Of a DNA stretch of 64,000 bases, positions 7,448 through 15,726 are shown piece after piece; within the stretch, counting starts at the first letter, position 1; each line of letters starts with the position of its first letter. A model generated the notes under the pieces. It saw nothing but the letters and a program-made list of their open reading frames with translations, made no database searches and was not told where the DNA came from. Position numbers and translations under genes: made by a program. This stretch comes from Frateuria edaphi. GTDB taxonomy: Bacteria > Pseudomonadota > Gammaproteobacteria > Xanthomonadales > Rhodanobacteraceae. Location of the stretch: NCBI RefSeq assembly GCF_021117405.1, contig NZ_CP088251.1:3457001-3521000 (forward strand), read 5' to 3'.

Positions 7448-8905
7448 ATGTCAGCCCGCACCACCGTCAAATCCATCCAGGACCTCATGCGCCAGGATGT
7501 CGGCGTCGATGGCGACGCCCAGCGCCTCTCCCAACTTTGCTGGATGTTTTTCCTCAAGATCATCGACGACCAGGATCAGCAGCTAGAGCTGATGCAGGAC
7601 GGCTTCACCTCACCCATTCCGCCGCGCCTGCAATGGCGCAGCTGGGCCGCCGATCCCGAGGGCGACACCGGCGACACGCTGATGGCCTTCGTCAACGACG
7701 ACCTGTTTCCCGCGCTCAAGGAGCTGCCCGCGCTGGGCAAGCAGGCCAACCGCGCCCGCGTCATCCGCAGCCTATTCGAGGACGCCTACAATTACATGAA
7801 GTCCGGCCACCTGATGCGTCAGGTGATCAACAAGATCAACACCGTAGACTTCAACGATCTGGCCGAGCGCAAGCACTTCGGCGAGGTCTACGAGCAGCTG
7901 CTCAACGATCTGCAGAACGCGGGCAACGCCGGCGAGTACTACACGCCGCGCGCGGTCACTGCCTTCATGGTCGACCGCATCGACCCGCATCCCGGCGAAA
8001 AGCTGTTTGATCCCGCCTGCGGCACGGGCGGCTTTCTCACCTGCGCCATTCGCCACATGCGCGACCGCTACGTGAAATCCGTGGCTGACGAAAAGGCCCT
8101 GCAAGCGGGCCTGCGCGCGGTGGAAAAAAAGCCGCTGCCGCACATGCTGTGCGTCACCAACATGCTGCTGCACGGCATCGAAGACCCCAGCTTTGTGCAG
8201 CACGACAACACCCTGGCCCGGCCCTACATCAGCTGGGAGCAGAAAGAGCGCGTCGACATCATCCTCGCCAACCCGCCGTTCGGCGGCAAGGAAGAGGACG
8301 GCATCGAATCCAATTTCCCCGCGCACTTCCGCACCAAGGAAACCGCCGACCTGTTCCTGGCGCTGTTCATCCGCCTGCTCAAGCCCGGCGGCCGCGCCGC
8401 CATCGTGCTGCCGGACGGCTCGCTGTTCGGCGAGGGCGTGAAAACGCGGCTCAAGGAACATCTGCTGGAAGAGTGCAACCTGCATACGATCGTGCGGCTA
8501 CCCAACAGCGTGTTCAAACCCTACGCCAGCATTGGCACCAACCTGCTGTTCTTCGAAAAGGGCAGCCCCACGCAGGACATCTGGTACTACGAGCACCGCG
8601 TGCCCGAAGGCCAGAAGGCCTACTCCATGACTCGGCCGATCAGGGTCGAGCACCTGCAGGATTGCGTCGACTGGTGGGGCGGAGCGAGTCACGAAGGCCG
8701 CGTGGAAACACCCCAGGCATGGAAGGTCACAGCGGACGAGGTGAAGGCTCGCGGCTACAACCTCGATATCAAGAATCCGCACACCGAGGCCGAAGATCAC
8801 GGCAACCCGAAAGCCCTGCTGGCCGAACTGGATGCGGCGGAAGCCGAGGCGGCGCGGTTGCGCGAGCAGCTGAAGGTGATCCTGGCCGAGGCGCTGGCGC
8901 GATGA
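7448..8905 (+). CDS. hsdM: Type I restriction-modification, DNA N6-adenine methyltransferase (HsdM)
   Basis: This 485-residue protein methylates adenine at the site chosen by HsdS. It has the N-terminal helical HsdM domain (about 1-150), then the SAM-binding motif DPACGTGGF (about 188-196) and the catalytic NPPFGG (about 274-279). The C-terminal helical region ends in a coiled-coil-like segment rich in Ala/Glu/Arg. The length is normal for the family. The start lies 3 bases after hsdR and the stop overlaps the hsdS start by 4 bases (ATGA), so all three subunits are co-translated. Confidence 0.95.
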   Translation: MSARTTVKSIQDLMRQDVGVDGDAQRLSQLCWMFFLKIIDDQDQQLELMQDGFTSPIPPRLQWRSWAADPEGDTGDTLMAFVNDDLFPALKELPALGKQANRARVIRSLFEDAYNYMKSGHLMRQVINKINTVDFNDLAERKHFGEVYEQLLNDLQNAGNAGEYYTPRAVTAFMVDRIDPHPGEKLFDPACGTGGFLTCAIRHMRDRYVKSVADEKALQAGLRAVEKKPLPHMLCVTNMLLHGIEDPSFVQHDNTLARPYISWEQKERVDIILANPPFGGKEEDGIESNFPAHFRTKETADLFLALFIRLLKPGGRAAIVLPDGSLFGEGVKTRLKEHLLEECNLHTIVRLPNSVFKPYASIGTNLLFFEKGSPTQDIWYYEHRVPEGQKAYSMTRPIRVEHLQDCVDWWGGASHEGRVETPQAWKVTADEVKARGYNLDIKNPHTEAEDHGNPKALLAELDAAEAEAARLREQLKVILAEALAR

Positions 8906-11184
8906 ATAGCGAAGGCTTTCTTGCTGCTCTAGCTCATGCCGGCGATGGACCTGCGCAGATTCAGCAGGTGCGCAAGGTCATCATCGCACTCGCGATCTCG
9001 GGAAAGCTGACGAACTTCGATCGCGCGATCGGTTCCGCACAAGTAGTAGATGTAGATCGGTCAGGCGCTTTCGTCCTGGCGGCGGGAGGATCACCACGCC
9101 GAAAGAAATCGGTCGTCACGATCAATCAAGACGATCTCCCAGAGGGCTTTGACGAACCCAGTCGCTTCATTCGTCTGGGCTCAGTGGCAACGATTGAAAA
9201 GGGGCGCACCGGCATCAGAGGAGCGCCACCCGGACCGTACCCGATGGTCGTCACCGCTGCCGAACGGATGACGAGCGATCACTATGACTTCGACGGTGCC
9301 GCTGCAATCGTGCCGCTGGTGTCTTCCACAGGACATGGCAGGGCAAGCTTGCACCGCCTTCACTATCAAGAGGGGCGGTTCGCGTTAGGCACCATTCTTG
9401 CGGCGATCTTCCCTCACGATCCGCAAAAGCTATCGGCTCGCTTTCTCTACGAATATCTGACGACTTTCAAGGATGAACTACTCGTCTCGCGCATGATCGG
9501 TACAGCAAATGTCTCGCTAAGCATCGGGAAAATAGCTGAAGTCCCTGTGCCACTTGTCGACCGCTCGACCCAGAAGCAGGTCGACGAGCTGATGGCGCTG
9601 TGCGACCAGCTGGAAGCGGCGCGGGCGCAGCGCGAGGCCACGCGCGACCGGCTGGCCGCGGCAAGCCTGGCCCGCCTGAACGCGCCCGATCCGGACACCT
9701 TCCCCACCGACGCCCGCTTCGCCCTCGACGCCCTCCCGGCCCTCACCGCCCGCCCTGACCAGATCAAGCAACTTCGCCAAACCATCCTCAACCTCGCCGT
9801 CCGCGGCAAGCTCGTACCGCAAGACCCTTCGAACGAGCCGGCAACATCCTTGCTGAAAAAAATTGCCTCACTTCGATCCAAGAAGCTTGAAGGGGGCTAT
9901 CCGAATGAAGTTGAAGCTCGTGCCCAACTTAAAAAGTCGCAAACGCAACGTGTGCCGGATCAGCTAGCTCCGCCTCCCGCTGGTTGGACATGGGCGACAT
10001 TGATGCAGTGCTCGATCCTTGTCGTTGACTGCAAGAACAAGACTGCGCCTTACGCGAAATCCGGCATTCGCTTGATCCGAACAACGAACGTGCGCGATGG
10101 CCAGATGAACAACATCGACCAGAGGTATGTTGACCAGCGTACATACGAGGAGTGGAGCGCCAGGTGCACACCCGAACCAGGCGACGTGTTGATAACCCGG
10201 GAGGCCCCCATGGGCGAGGTCTGCCTGATTCCTCCGGGCGAAAGAATATGTCTCGGCCAGCGAATGATGCTTGCTCGCTTGCCAGACGACTTGATGGATC
10301 CGCGCTTCATTCTCTATTCACTCCAAGACCAGCGACTGATGGATCGGGTTCAAGACAAGCCTATCGGAGCAACGGTTCAGCATCTCCGCGTGGGTGGCGT
10401 TGAAACACTGCTTATGCCAGTCCCTCCTCTAGAGGAGCAACGCCGTATCGTCGCCAAGCTCGACGAGCTGATGGCGCTGTGCGACCAACTGGAAGCCAGC
10501 CTCACCACCGGCGAAGCCGCCCGCAGCCAGTTGCTCGAAGCGTTGCTGCATGAGGCGCTTGCTCCCGCTCCCACAGCAAGTAGCGAACATCCACGCGCCG
10601 CCGTGAGTGGCTACGTGGTCTCGCGTCTCGCCCACAGGCGGAACTTCGGCCGTACGGCGCACATGAAGCACCTCTATCTGGCCGAGTCGCGCCTCGGCCT
10701 GAAGCTGGGAGGCCGCTACATGCGCGAAGCAGCCGGCCCACTGGATACCGGCATCTACGAGTTGGAGAAGCAGGCGGAGGCCGCTGGCTGGTACACCCAC
10801 AACGTCGAAAAGCTTCCCTCCGGCAAGGAGAAGGTGAGCTACGTGCCCGGCAAGGCTCTCGAGGCTTTGGTCGAAGAAGGCGCCGCCGTGCTTGGACCTT
10901 CGCGCGAGGAGATGGATCGGCTGATCGATCTCATGGGCGGTTTGACGACCGAGCAGGTCGAGATCATCGCCACGCTTTTTGCCGCCTGGAACGACGTCCT
11001 AATCGATGGCCACACCCCGGATGACGACTGGATCGTCAAAGAGGTACGCGAGCACTGGCACGCCAGCAAGCGGCGCTTCGCGCCAGCCGAGCTGCACAAA
11101 TGGCTGGGGTGGATGCGTCAGAACGACGTGATCCCGCTCGGCCACCCGCCTCGCACGATGCAACAAACCACGATGGAGCTTTGA
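8902..11184 (+). CDS. hsdS: Type I restriction-modification specificity subunit (HsdS) with a long C-terminal extension
   Basis: This is a 760-residue protein, whereas typical HsdS proteins have about 400-600. It has two target-recognition regions (about 85-215 and 345-510). Each is followed by a conserved helical repeat, visible as DELMALCDQLEA near 225 and again near 515. The paired IQQVRKVIIALA / IKQLRQTILNLA segments mark the two half-subunits. From about 565 to 760 there is an additional domain (LYLAESRLGL onward, with TTEQVEIIATLFAAWND) that is not part of the classic fold. It looks like a helical or winged-helix module. The recognition regions are AT-richer than the conserved parts, as expected for exchangeable domains. 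Confidence 0.9.
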   Translation: MNSEGFLAALAHAGDGPAQIQQVRKVIIALAISGKLTNFDRAIGSAQVVDVDRSGAFVLAAGGSPRRKKSVVTINQDDLPEGFDEPSRFIRLGSVATIEKGRTGIRGAPPGPYPMVVTAAERMTSDHYDFDGAAAIVPLVSSTGHGRASLHRLHYQEGRFALGTILAAIFPHDPQKLSARFLYEYLTTFKDELLVSRMIGTANVSLSIGKIAEVPVPLVDRSTQKQVDELMALCDQLEAARAQREATRDRLAAASLARLNAPDPDTFPTDARFALDALPALTARPDQIKQLRQTILNLAVRGKLVPQDPSNEPATSLLKKIASLRSKKLEGGYPNEVEARAQLKKSQTQRVPDQLAPPPAGWTWATLMQCSILVVDCKNKTAPYAKSGIRLIRTTNVRDGQMNNIDQRYVDQRTYEEWSARCTPEPGDVLITREAPMGEVCLIPPGERICLGQRMMLARLPDDLMDPRFILYSLQDQRLMDRVQDKPIGATVQHLRVGGVETLLMPVPPLEEQRRIVAKLDELMALCDQLEASLTTGEAARSQLLEALLHEALAPAPTASSEHPRAAVSGYVVSRLAHRRNFGRTAHMKHLYLAESRLGLKLGGRYMREAAGPLDTGIYELEKQAEAAGWYTHNVEKLPSGKEKVSYVPGKALEALVEEGAAVLGPSREEMDRLIDLMGGLTTEQVEIIATLFAAWNDVLIDGHTPDDDWIVKEVREHWHASKRRFAPAELHKWLGWMRQNDVIPLGHPPRTMQQTTMEL

Positions 11185-11187
11185 CCC

Positions 11188-13716
11188 ATGGCCTTCAGCA
11201 CGGACGACACGTTGTGGCGCGAATTTCTCCAGGTTTGGCCGCTCGAACGGCTCCGCACCATGACTCTGGCCGAGTACACCACGGCGGGTGACAAGGACTG
11301 CTTCGTCTATTGGCTGGAGTTCCGGTTGATCGATTACGGCAGCATCGCCGGGGGCTCCGCGTTCAAGTTCGGGATCTTCTCCCGCAAGGACACCGTGGCG
11401 CGCGAGGGTGACACCTCGCTGGCTTACGACGAGCACTACGGCTGGTACCGCCGATTCGGCAAGTCGCCCGAAGAGGCATTTCAGGCGATCCGTGGCCACG
11501 TGGTCGCCGTGGCCGAGGCTGCTCGTGATGGCCGCCTCGACGAGATCGACAGCAGCCCGCTCGGCGCGGCCTATCGCTGGAAAGTTGCCTTTCACTATCA
11601 GCCGCTGCAGAACCCGAGCATTCCCTGCGTATACGTACGCAAGCCTCTTCTGCACTTTCTCGGCCTACCCGCGTCGGATAGCACGACCGCTCAAAGTGAC
11701 CTCTACCGATCGCTAGCGAAGTTGCGCCAGGCGGACGAGAGCATCTTCGCGTTCAGCGAACGGCTCTGGAAAGACTGGGTGGCCAACACACCGTTTGTCG
11801 TGAGGCTGAGCGAGGGGGCCATCAAGAACGGCTACCTCGCTGTCAATCTCATATCCGCTCCCTTCCCCGAGACCATGTACGGCGGCAAGACGCCAGCGGA
11901 CGCCGCCGACACGGCACATTTCCGCACTGACTCCGGGCTTGAGTTCGACACCGACATACGCGTTGTAGGGCCCGGCAGTGGTCGACTGCGCCATCGATTA
12001 GGCAGCTACTTCAAGGACATTGGTGCAGCCGCAGGTGACGTCATCACCATTATTCAGGACGGCGATGGGACGTACCAGTTGTTTTCAAAGGTGGCGAACC
12101 ATACAGCCGGGCCGGTGGTACCGGTCGCAGCAACCTCCACCCCTACCTCGGCGAAAGAGACCACGACCGAGCGGCCTCCTTTGAACCAGATCCTTTTTGG
12201 ACCGCCGGGAACGGGAAAGACCTACCAGGCCATCGAGAAGGCCCTGGAAATCCTCGACCCTTCATTCCTATTGCGGTTGGGCTACGACGAAAGCGACGAG
12301 CGCCGCAAGGAACTCAAGCAGCGCTACGACGAACTGGCAAACGAGGGGCTTGTGCAGTTCGTGACGTTCCACCAGAGCTTCAGCTACGAGAACTTCGTCG
12401 AGGGCCTGAGCGCCAGCTCTGATCCGGATACCAGGCAGATTCGCTATGACGTGGAAGACGGCGTCTTCAAAGAGCTTTGTGCGTCCGCCCGTACGCGGCT
12501 GGTACGCAAGAGCGAGGACGCCCCACTGGAACTTTCGGAACGGCGCATCTGGAAGTTGTCGTTGGGCGACGCCAACACCGAGGGACACATCTACGAAGAG
12601 TGCATGGAGAAAGGCCTTGCCCTGATGGGCTTTGGCAACAATGCAGACTTCTCTAAGTGCCAATCCCGCGAAGATATCCAGAGGGTGTTTGCCGCCTCCG
12701 GTGAACCGCTTTCGCTTGGCGATTACCCAATCACGGCCATCAACACGTTTGTCCGCCAGATGAAGAAGGGCGACCTCGTTGTCGTGAGCGAAGGCAACTT
12801 GAAGCTCCGCGCCATAGGCGAAATTACCGGCGACTATCAGGTGGTCGCTCGTGAAGATGACAACTACTCTCAGGCGCGGACCGTACGCTGGCTTCGCGCC
12901 TATAAGCCCGGCCTACCCTACGGCGCGTTGATGGAGAAACGCTTCCAACAAAAGACGACCTATGAACTGCACCGGGGCTCCATCAACCACGACAAGCTGC
13001 GGGCACTGCTGAAGGCGGAGGACAGCGCGGCGTTTGCCGATCATCCACGTGTATTGATCATCGACGAGATCAACCGAGGCAATGTCTCGCGAATCTTCGG
13101 CGAGCTGATTACGCTGATCGAACCCTCCAAGCGCGCAGGTGCTGCCGAGGCGCTGGAGGTCTTGCTGCCCTATTCGAAAGATCCATTCAGCGTGCCGGAT
13201 AACGTGTACCTGATCGGCACCATGAATACGGCAGACCGTTCGCTGGCGGGCCTCGACATAGCGCTTCGTCGACGCTTCGTCTTCGTGGAAATGCCGCCCA
13301 GGCCGGACAAGCTGACCGGCATCAAGGTGGCCGGGATCGACGTGTCGGCTGTCCTCGAGACGATGAACCGCCGCATCGAGATCCTGCTCGATCGCGATCA
13401 CCAGCTCGGGCATGCCTATTTCATGTCGCTCGAGAACAGCAACGACTTGTCGAGGCTGTCGAGCATCTTCCGACAACAGGTCATCCCGCTGCTTCAGGAG
13501 TACTTCTTCGAGGACTGGCAGCGCATCGCGTGGGTACTGAACGACCATCGCAAGGAGAAGGGATTCCGTTTCGTCGTGCCCGCCGGGTATCCCATGGACT
13601 CGTTGTTTGGCGACACCGGGGAGTTGGTACCGGACGCCAAAGCGTGGCGATTGGACGAAGAAGCCTTCGACAAGCCGCAGAGCTATCTGGGCATTCTCGG
13701 TGGCGTCAAGGGCTGA
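11188..13716 (+). CDS. mcrB: McrB-like AAA+ GTPase with an EVE-like domain inserted in the motor domain
   Basis: This 842-residue protein is the motor of a modification-dependent restriction system. The first ~330 residues are an N-terminal domain I cannot assign, possibly the DNA reader. The motor shows GPPGTGKT (about 337), the McrB-typical FVTFHQSFSYENFVEGL, Walker B with the McrB signature IIDEINRGN (about 622), and GTMNTADRS. Walker A and Walker B are about 285 residues apart, far more than in E. coli McrB. The extra part (about 450-570, RIWKLSLG ... FVRQMKKGDLVVV) resembles an EVE/PUA-like modified-base pocket. It starts 3 bases after hsdS and ends 4 bases before mcrC. Confidence 0.85.
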   Translation: MAFSTDDTLWREFLQVWPLERLRTMTLAEYTTAGDKDCFVYWLEFRLIDYGSIAGGSAFKFGIFSRKDTVAREGDTSLAYDEHYGWYRRFGKSPEEAFQAIRGHVVAVAEAARDGRLDEIDSSPLGAAYRWKVAFHYQPLQNPSIPCVYVRKPLLHFLGLPASDSTTAQSDLYRSLAKLRQADESIFAFSERLWKDWVANTPFVVRLSEGAIKNGYLAVNLISAPFPETMYGGKTPADAADTAHFRTDSGLEFDTDIRVVGPGSGRLRHRLGSYFKDIGAAAGDVITIIQDGDGTYQLFSKVANHTAGPVVPVAATSTPTSAKETTTERPPLNQILFGPPGTGKTYQAIEKALEILDPSFLLRLGYDESDERRKELKQRYDELANEGLVQFVTFHQSFSYENFVEGLSASSDPDTRQIRYDVEDGVFKELCASARTRLVRKSEDAPLELSERRIWKLSLGDANTEGHIYEECMEKGLALMGFGNNADFSKCQSREDIQRVFAASGEPLSLGDYPITAINTFVRQMKKGDLVVVSEGNLKLRAIGEITGDYQVVAREDDNYSQARTVRWLRAYKPGLPYGALMEKRFQQKTTYELHRGSINHDKLRALLKAEDSAAFADHPRVLIIDEINRGNVSRIFGELITLIEPSKRAGAAEALEVLLPYSKDPFSVPDNVYLIGTMNTADRSLAGLDIALRRRFVFVEMPPRPDKLTGIKVAGIDVSAVLETMNRRIEILLDRDHQLGHAYFMSLENSNDLSRLSSIFRQQVIPLLQEYFFEDWQRIAWVLNDHRKEKGFRFVVPAGYPMDSLFGDTGELVPDAKAWRLDEEAFDKPQSYLGILGGVKG

Positions 13717-13720
13717 GCAG

Positions 13721-15016
13721 GTGCGAGAGCACGTCGTCGTCAGGGAATACGCTCGGCTAACCACGTCCGCCGTTACCGATGCGTCGCTCGACGTGGCCCG
13801 CGTACCGGAATCGGCCTTCGACTGGCTGTGCAGGGAAAGCGCTCGACTGCAGAGGTCGGGCGCTGCGCTGGTACAGGTGGACGATCGCCGCTGGTTGCGG
13901 CTGGACAGCTACGTTGGCGTGATTGAGACCCCTTGCGGCACGCGCATCGAAATCCTCCCGAAGACAGCGGAACACGGGGACAACCGCGAGGCGGCCCGCA
14001 GGTTGCTGCGCAAGATGCTGGCTCGTTGCCTCGATGTACCTACCCGTGAGACGTCGCCGACCGACATCCAGACCTTCGACGCGCCACTCACCGAATGGGT
14101 AATGGGCCAGTTCCTGCATTCGCTGGACCGGCTGGTCAAGCGCGGCCTGCGCTTCGACTACCACCGCGTGCAGGAGGAGCAGCGCTTTCTGCGCGGGCGG
14201 CTGGACCTACCACGCCAACTCCGCCAGCCGCCGGGACGTGACCACCTGTTTCAGATCGAGCACGACGTATTCGACGCCGACCGCCCCGAGAACCGGTTGC
14301 TGTGCTCGGCGCTGGATCGCGTCTGCCGGCTTACCCGCGACGCCGGCAATTGGCGCCTGGCGCACGAGCTGGCGACTTTCCTCGCACCGGTACCCCGCAG
14401 CCGAAACGTCAACGACGACTTCCGTCGTTGGCGCACTGATCGGTTGCTGGCGCACTACCAGCCAGCACGCCCATGGTGCGCGCTGATTCTTGGCGAGCAC
14501 ACCCCGTTATCGGTATTGGGCGGGTGGCATGGCACCAGCTTGCTTTTCCCGATGGAAAAGATTTTTGAACGCTACGTGGAAGCCTGCCTGCGCAAGACCC
14601 TGCCGCCGGACGCGACGCTCAAGACGCAGGCATCCAGTGGGTATCTGTGCCGGCACAACAGTCAGAACTGGTTCCAGCTCAAACCCGACTTCCTCATCAA
14701 ACAGGGCGAGCAAACCTGGGTTCTGGACACGAAATGGAAGCTGCTCGATCAGTCTTTGGGCAACACCAAGGAGAAGTACAGACTCAGTCAGTCCGACTTT
14801 TACCAGCTGTTTGCGTATGGCCACCGTTACCTGCCTGCCGCAGGACAGATGCTGCTGATCTATCCCATGACGACCCGCTTCGACCTTCCCTTGCCGATCT
14901 TCACTTACTCCCAAGAGCTGCATCTGAGGGTAGTGCCGTTTGATCTTGAGAAAGGACGCATCGCAGTAGGGCCGGGAGAGGCTTGGCGTCTACCTTGGGT
15001 TCGCGAGTTCGCGTGA
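13721..15016 (+). CDS. mcrC: McrC-like nuclease subunit
   Basis: This protein of about 431 residues partners with the upstream McrB-like motor. The N-terminal half matches McrC (VGVIETPCGTRIEILPK, followed by an FLRGRLD segment). The C-terminal half holds the PD-(D/E)xK nuclease, visible as LKPDFLI followed by WVLDTKWK, and a YQLFAYG helix. I chose the GTG at 13721, four bases after the mcrB stop; a GTG at 13700 inside mcrB is an alternative without a clear ribosome binding site. It is the last gene of the defence operon, and no terminator is evident directly after it. Confidence 0.88.
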   Translation: MREHVVVREYARLTTSAVTDASLDVARVPESAFDWLCRESARLQRSGAALVQVDDRRWLRLDSYVGVIETPCGTRIEILPKTAEHGDNREAARRLLRKMLARCLDVPTRETSPTDIQTFDAPLTEWVMGQFLHSLDRLVKRGLRFDYHRVQEEQRFLRGRLDLPRQLRQPPGRDHLFQIEHDVFDADRPENRLLCSALDRVCRLTRDAGNWRLAHELATFLAPVPRSRNVNDDFRRWRTDRLLAHYQPARPWCALILGEHTPLSVLGGWHGTSLLFPMEKIFERYVEACLRKTLPPDATLKTQASSGYLCRHNSQNWFQLKPDFLIKQGEQTWVLDTKWKLLDQSLGNTKEKYRLSQSDFYQLFAYGHRYLPAAGQMLLIYPMTTRFDLPLPIFTYSQELHLRVVPFDLEKGRIAVGPGEAWRLPWVREFA

Positions 15017-15107
15017 TCCCCCCGTCTTACGCGGGACTGGATTCACGTCAAAAAGAAAGTCGCCAGACAAAGCAACCGACGCGGACCGCCTCTTCACGAG
15101 GTGATCT

Positions 15108-15218
15108 GTCCCGTGGGCCATTGGTCACCGACCACAATCAACAGGATGCATCTCGCCCGGGAATGTCCCGCTTGTGTCCCGAACGGCCTCTTACGCAAGA
15201 TTTCGTCCCGTGGGCCAT
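15108..15218 (+). repeat. Direct repeats around GTCCCG; candidate integrase arm-type sites
   Basis: Two identical 14-base copies of GTCCCGTGGGCCAT lie 97 bases apart, with two further GTCCCG copies between them. They lie between the end of the defence operon and the tRNA-Arg 3' end. An att role is inferred from position and repetition only. Confidence 0.45.
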
Positions 15219-15261
15219 GGATCAATTCCGGGGGCTCCTGACGCGAGCCGCCAAAGCTCAA

Positions 15262-15289
15262 AGGCCCTGCCGAGTATTCGACAGGGCCT
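15262..15289 (-). terminator. Hairpin downstream of tRNA-Arg
   Basis: AGGCCCTG pairs with CAGGGCCT, with an additional CGA/TCG pair inside and a GTAT loop. Read leftward, as tRNA-Arg is transcribed, the stem is followed by TTTGAGCTTT. The T-tract is interrupted, so it is a moderately good intrinsic terminator. Confidence 0.55.
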
Positions 15290-15371
15290 GAGGCTTGCTG
15301 GGAAACGGCTTGCGCCGCTTGCGAGCCACCGCGCTACATCCGGAACGGATGAGGCGATGACCTATGGCAGA

Positions 15372-15448
15372 TGGCGCGCCTGGAGGGATTCGAACCCCCG
15401 ACCAATGGCTTCGGAAGCCACTACTCTATCCGGCTGAGCTACAGGCGC
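15372..15448 (-). tRNA. tRNA-Arg, anticodon CCG
   Basis: Seventy-seven bases including the encoded CCA. The acceptor stem GCGCCTG/CAGGCGC pairs over 7 bases with discriminator G. The D arm AGCTCAG is present, the T arm contains GGTTCGAATCC, and the anticodon loop TTCCGAA gives CCG, which reads CGG. The 3' end faces the island, the usual arrangement for integration into a tRNA gene. Confidence 0.95.
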
Positions 15449-15610
15449 GTGGTGTTGCGGGGTGCGCGGGATCGGAGCTCGATCCTCGGCGGACCGGCAG
15501 TATAGCGGAGTTGGGTGGGGAGGTTCATGCCGTTCCTTCGCCCCGTCGCAGCGGTACGGATCGACCTGGCAAGGATGGGCGGAGCGCGGAGTCGGGGTAC
15601 CGCCTCACGC

Positions 15611-15640
15611 TCCCCCTGCCCCTCCGAGAGGGAGAGGGGC
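15611..15640. repeat. Dispersed palindromic repeat, copy 1
   Basis: The imperfect hairpin CCCCTGCCCCTCC / GGGAGAGGGG belongs to the same family as copies at 15692, 31085, 37874, 42394, 57906 and 58021. It lies between tRNA-Arg and the M61 peptidase gene. Confidence 0.6.
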
Positions 15641-15691
15641 TTTTGGTTTCGGCATGGAGGGGCCTTGGGCAAGCTTGGCCCCTCACCCCAA

Positions 15692-15714
15692 CCCTCTCCC
15701 CCGAAGGGAGAGGG
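15692..15714. repeat. Dispersed palindromic repeat, copy 2 (best-preserved)
   Basis: The perfect 9-base arms CCCTCTCCC and GGGAGAGGG enclose the loop CCGAA, preceded by CCCCTCACCCCAA. It lies 13 bases past the stop of the leftward M61 gene and could also help end that transcript. Confidence 0.75.
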
Positions 15715-15726
15715 AGCGGCGTGCGC

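Larger units (their letters stand above)
15017..15371. other. Non-coding end of the island with iterated GTCCCG motifs
   Basis: These 355 bases separate mcrC from the tRNA-Arg gene and hold no gene. GTCCCG occurs four times in the same orientation, starting at 15108, 15165, 15176 and 15205. The outer two are part of a 14-base direct repeat (GTCCCGTGGGCCAT at 15108-15121 and 15205-15218). Short iterated motifs beside a tRNA 3' end are typical of integrase arm-type sites. A hairpin at 15262-15289 follows. Confidence 0.5.
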
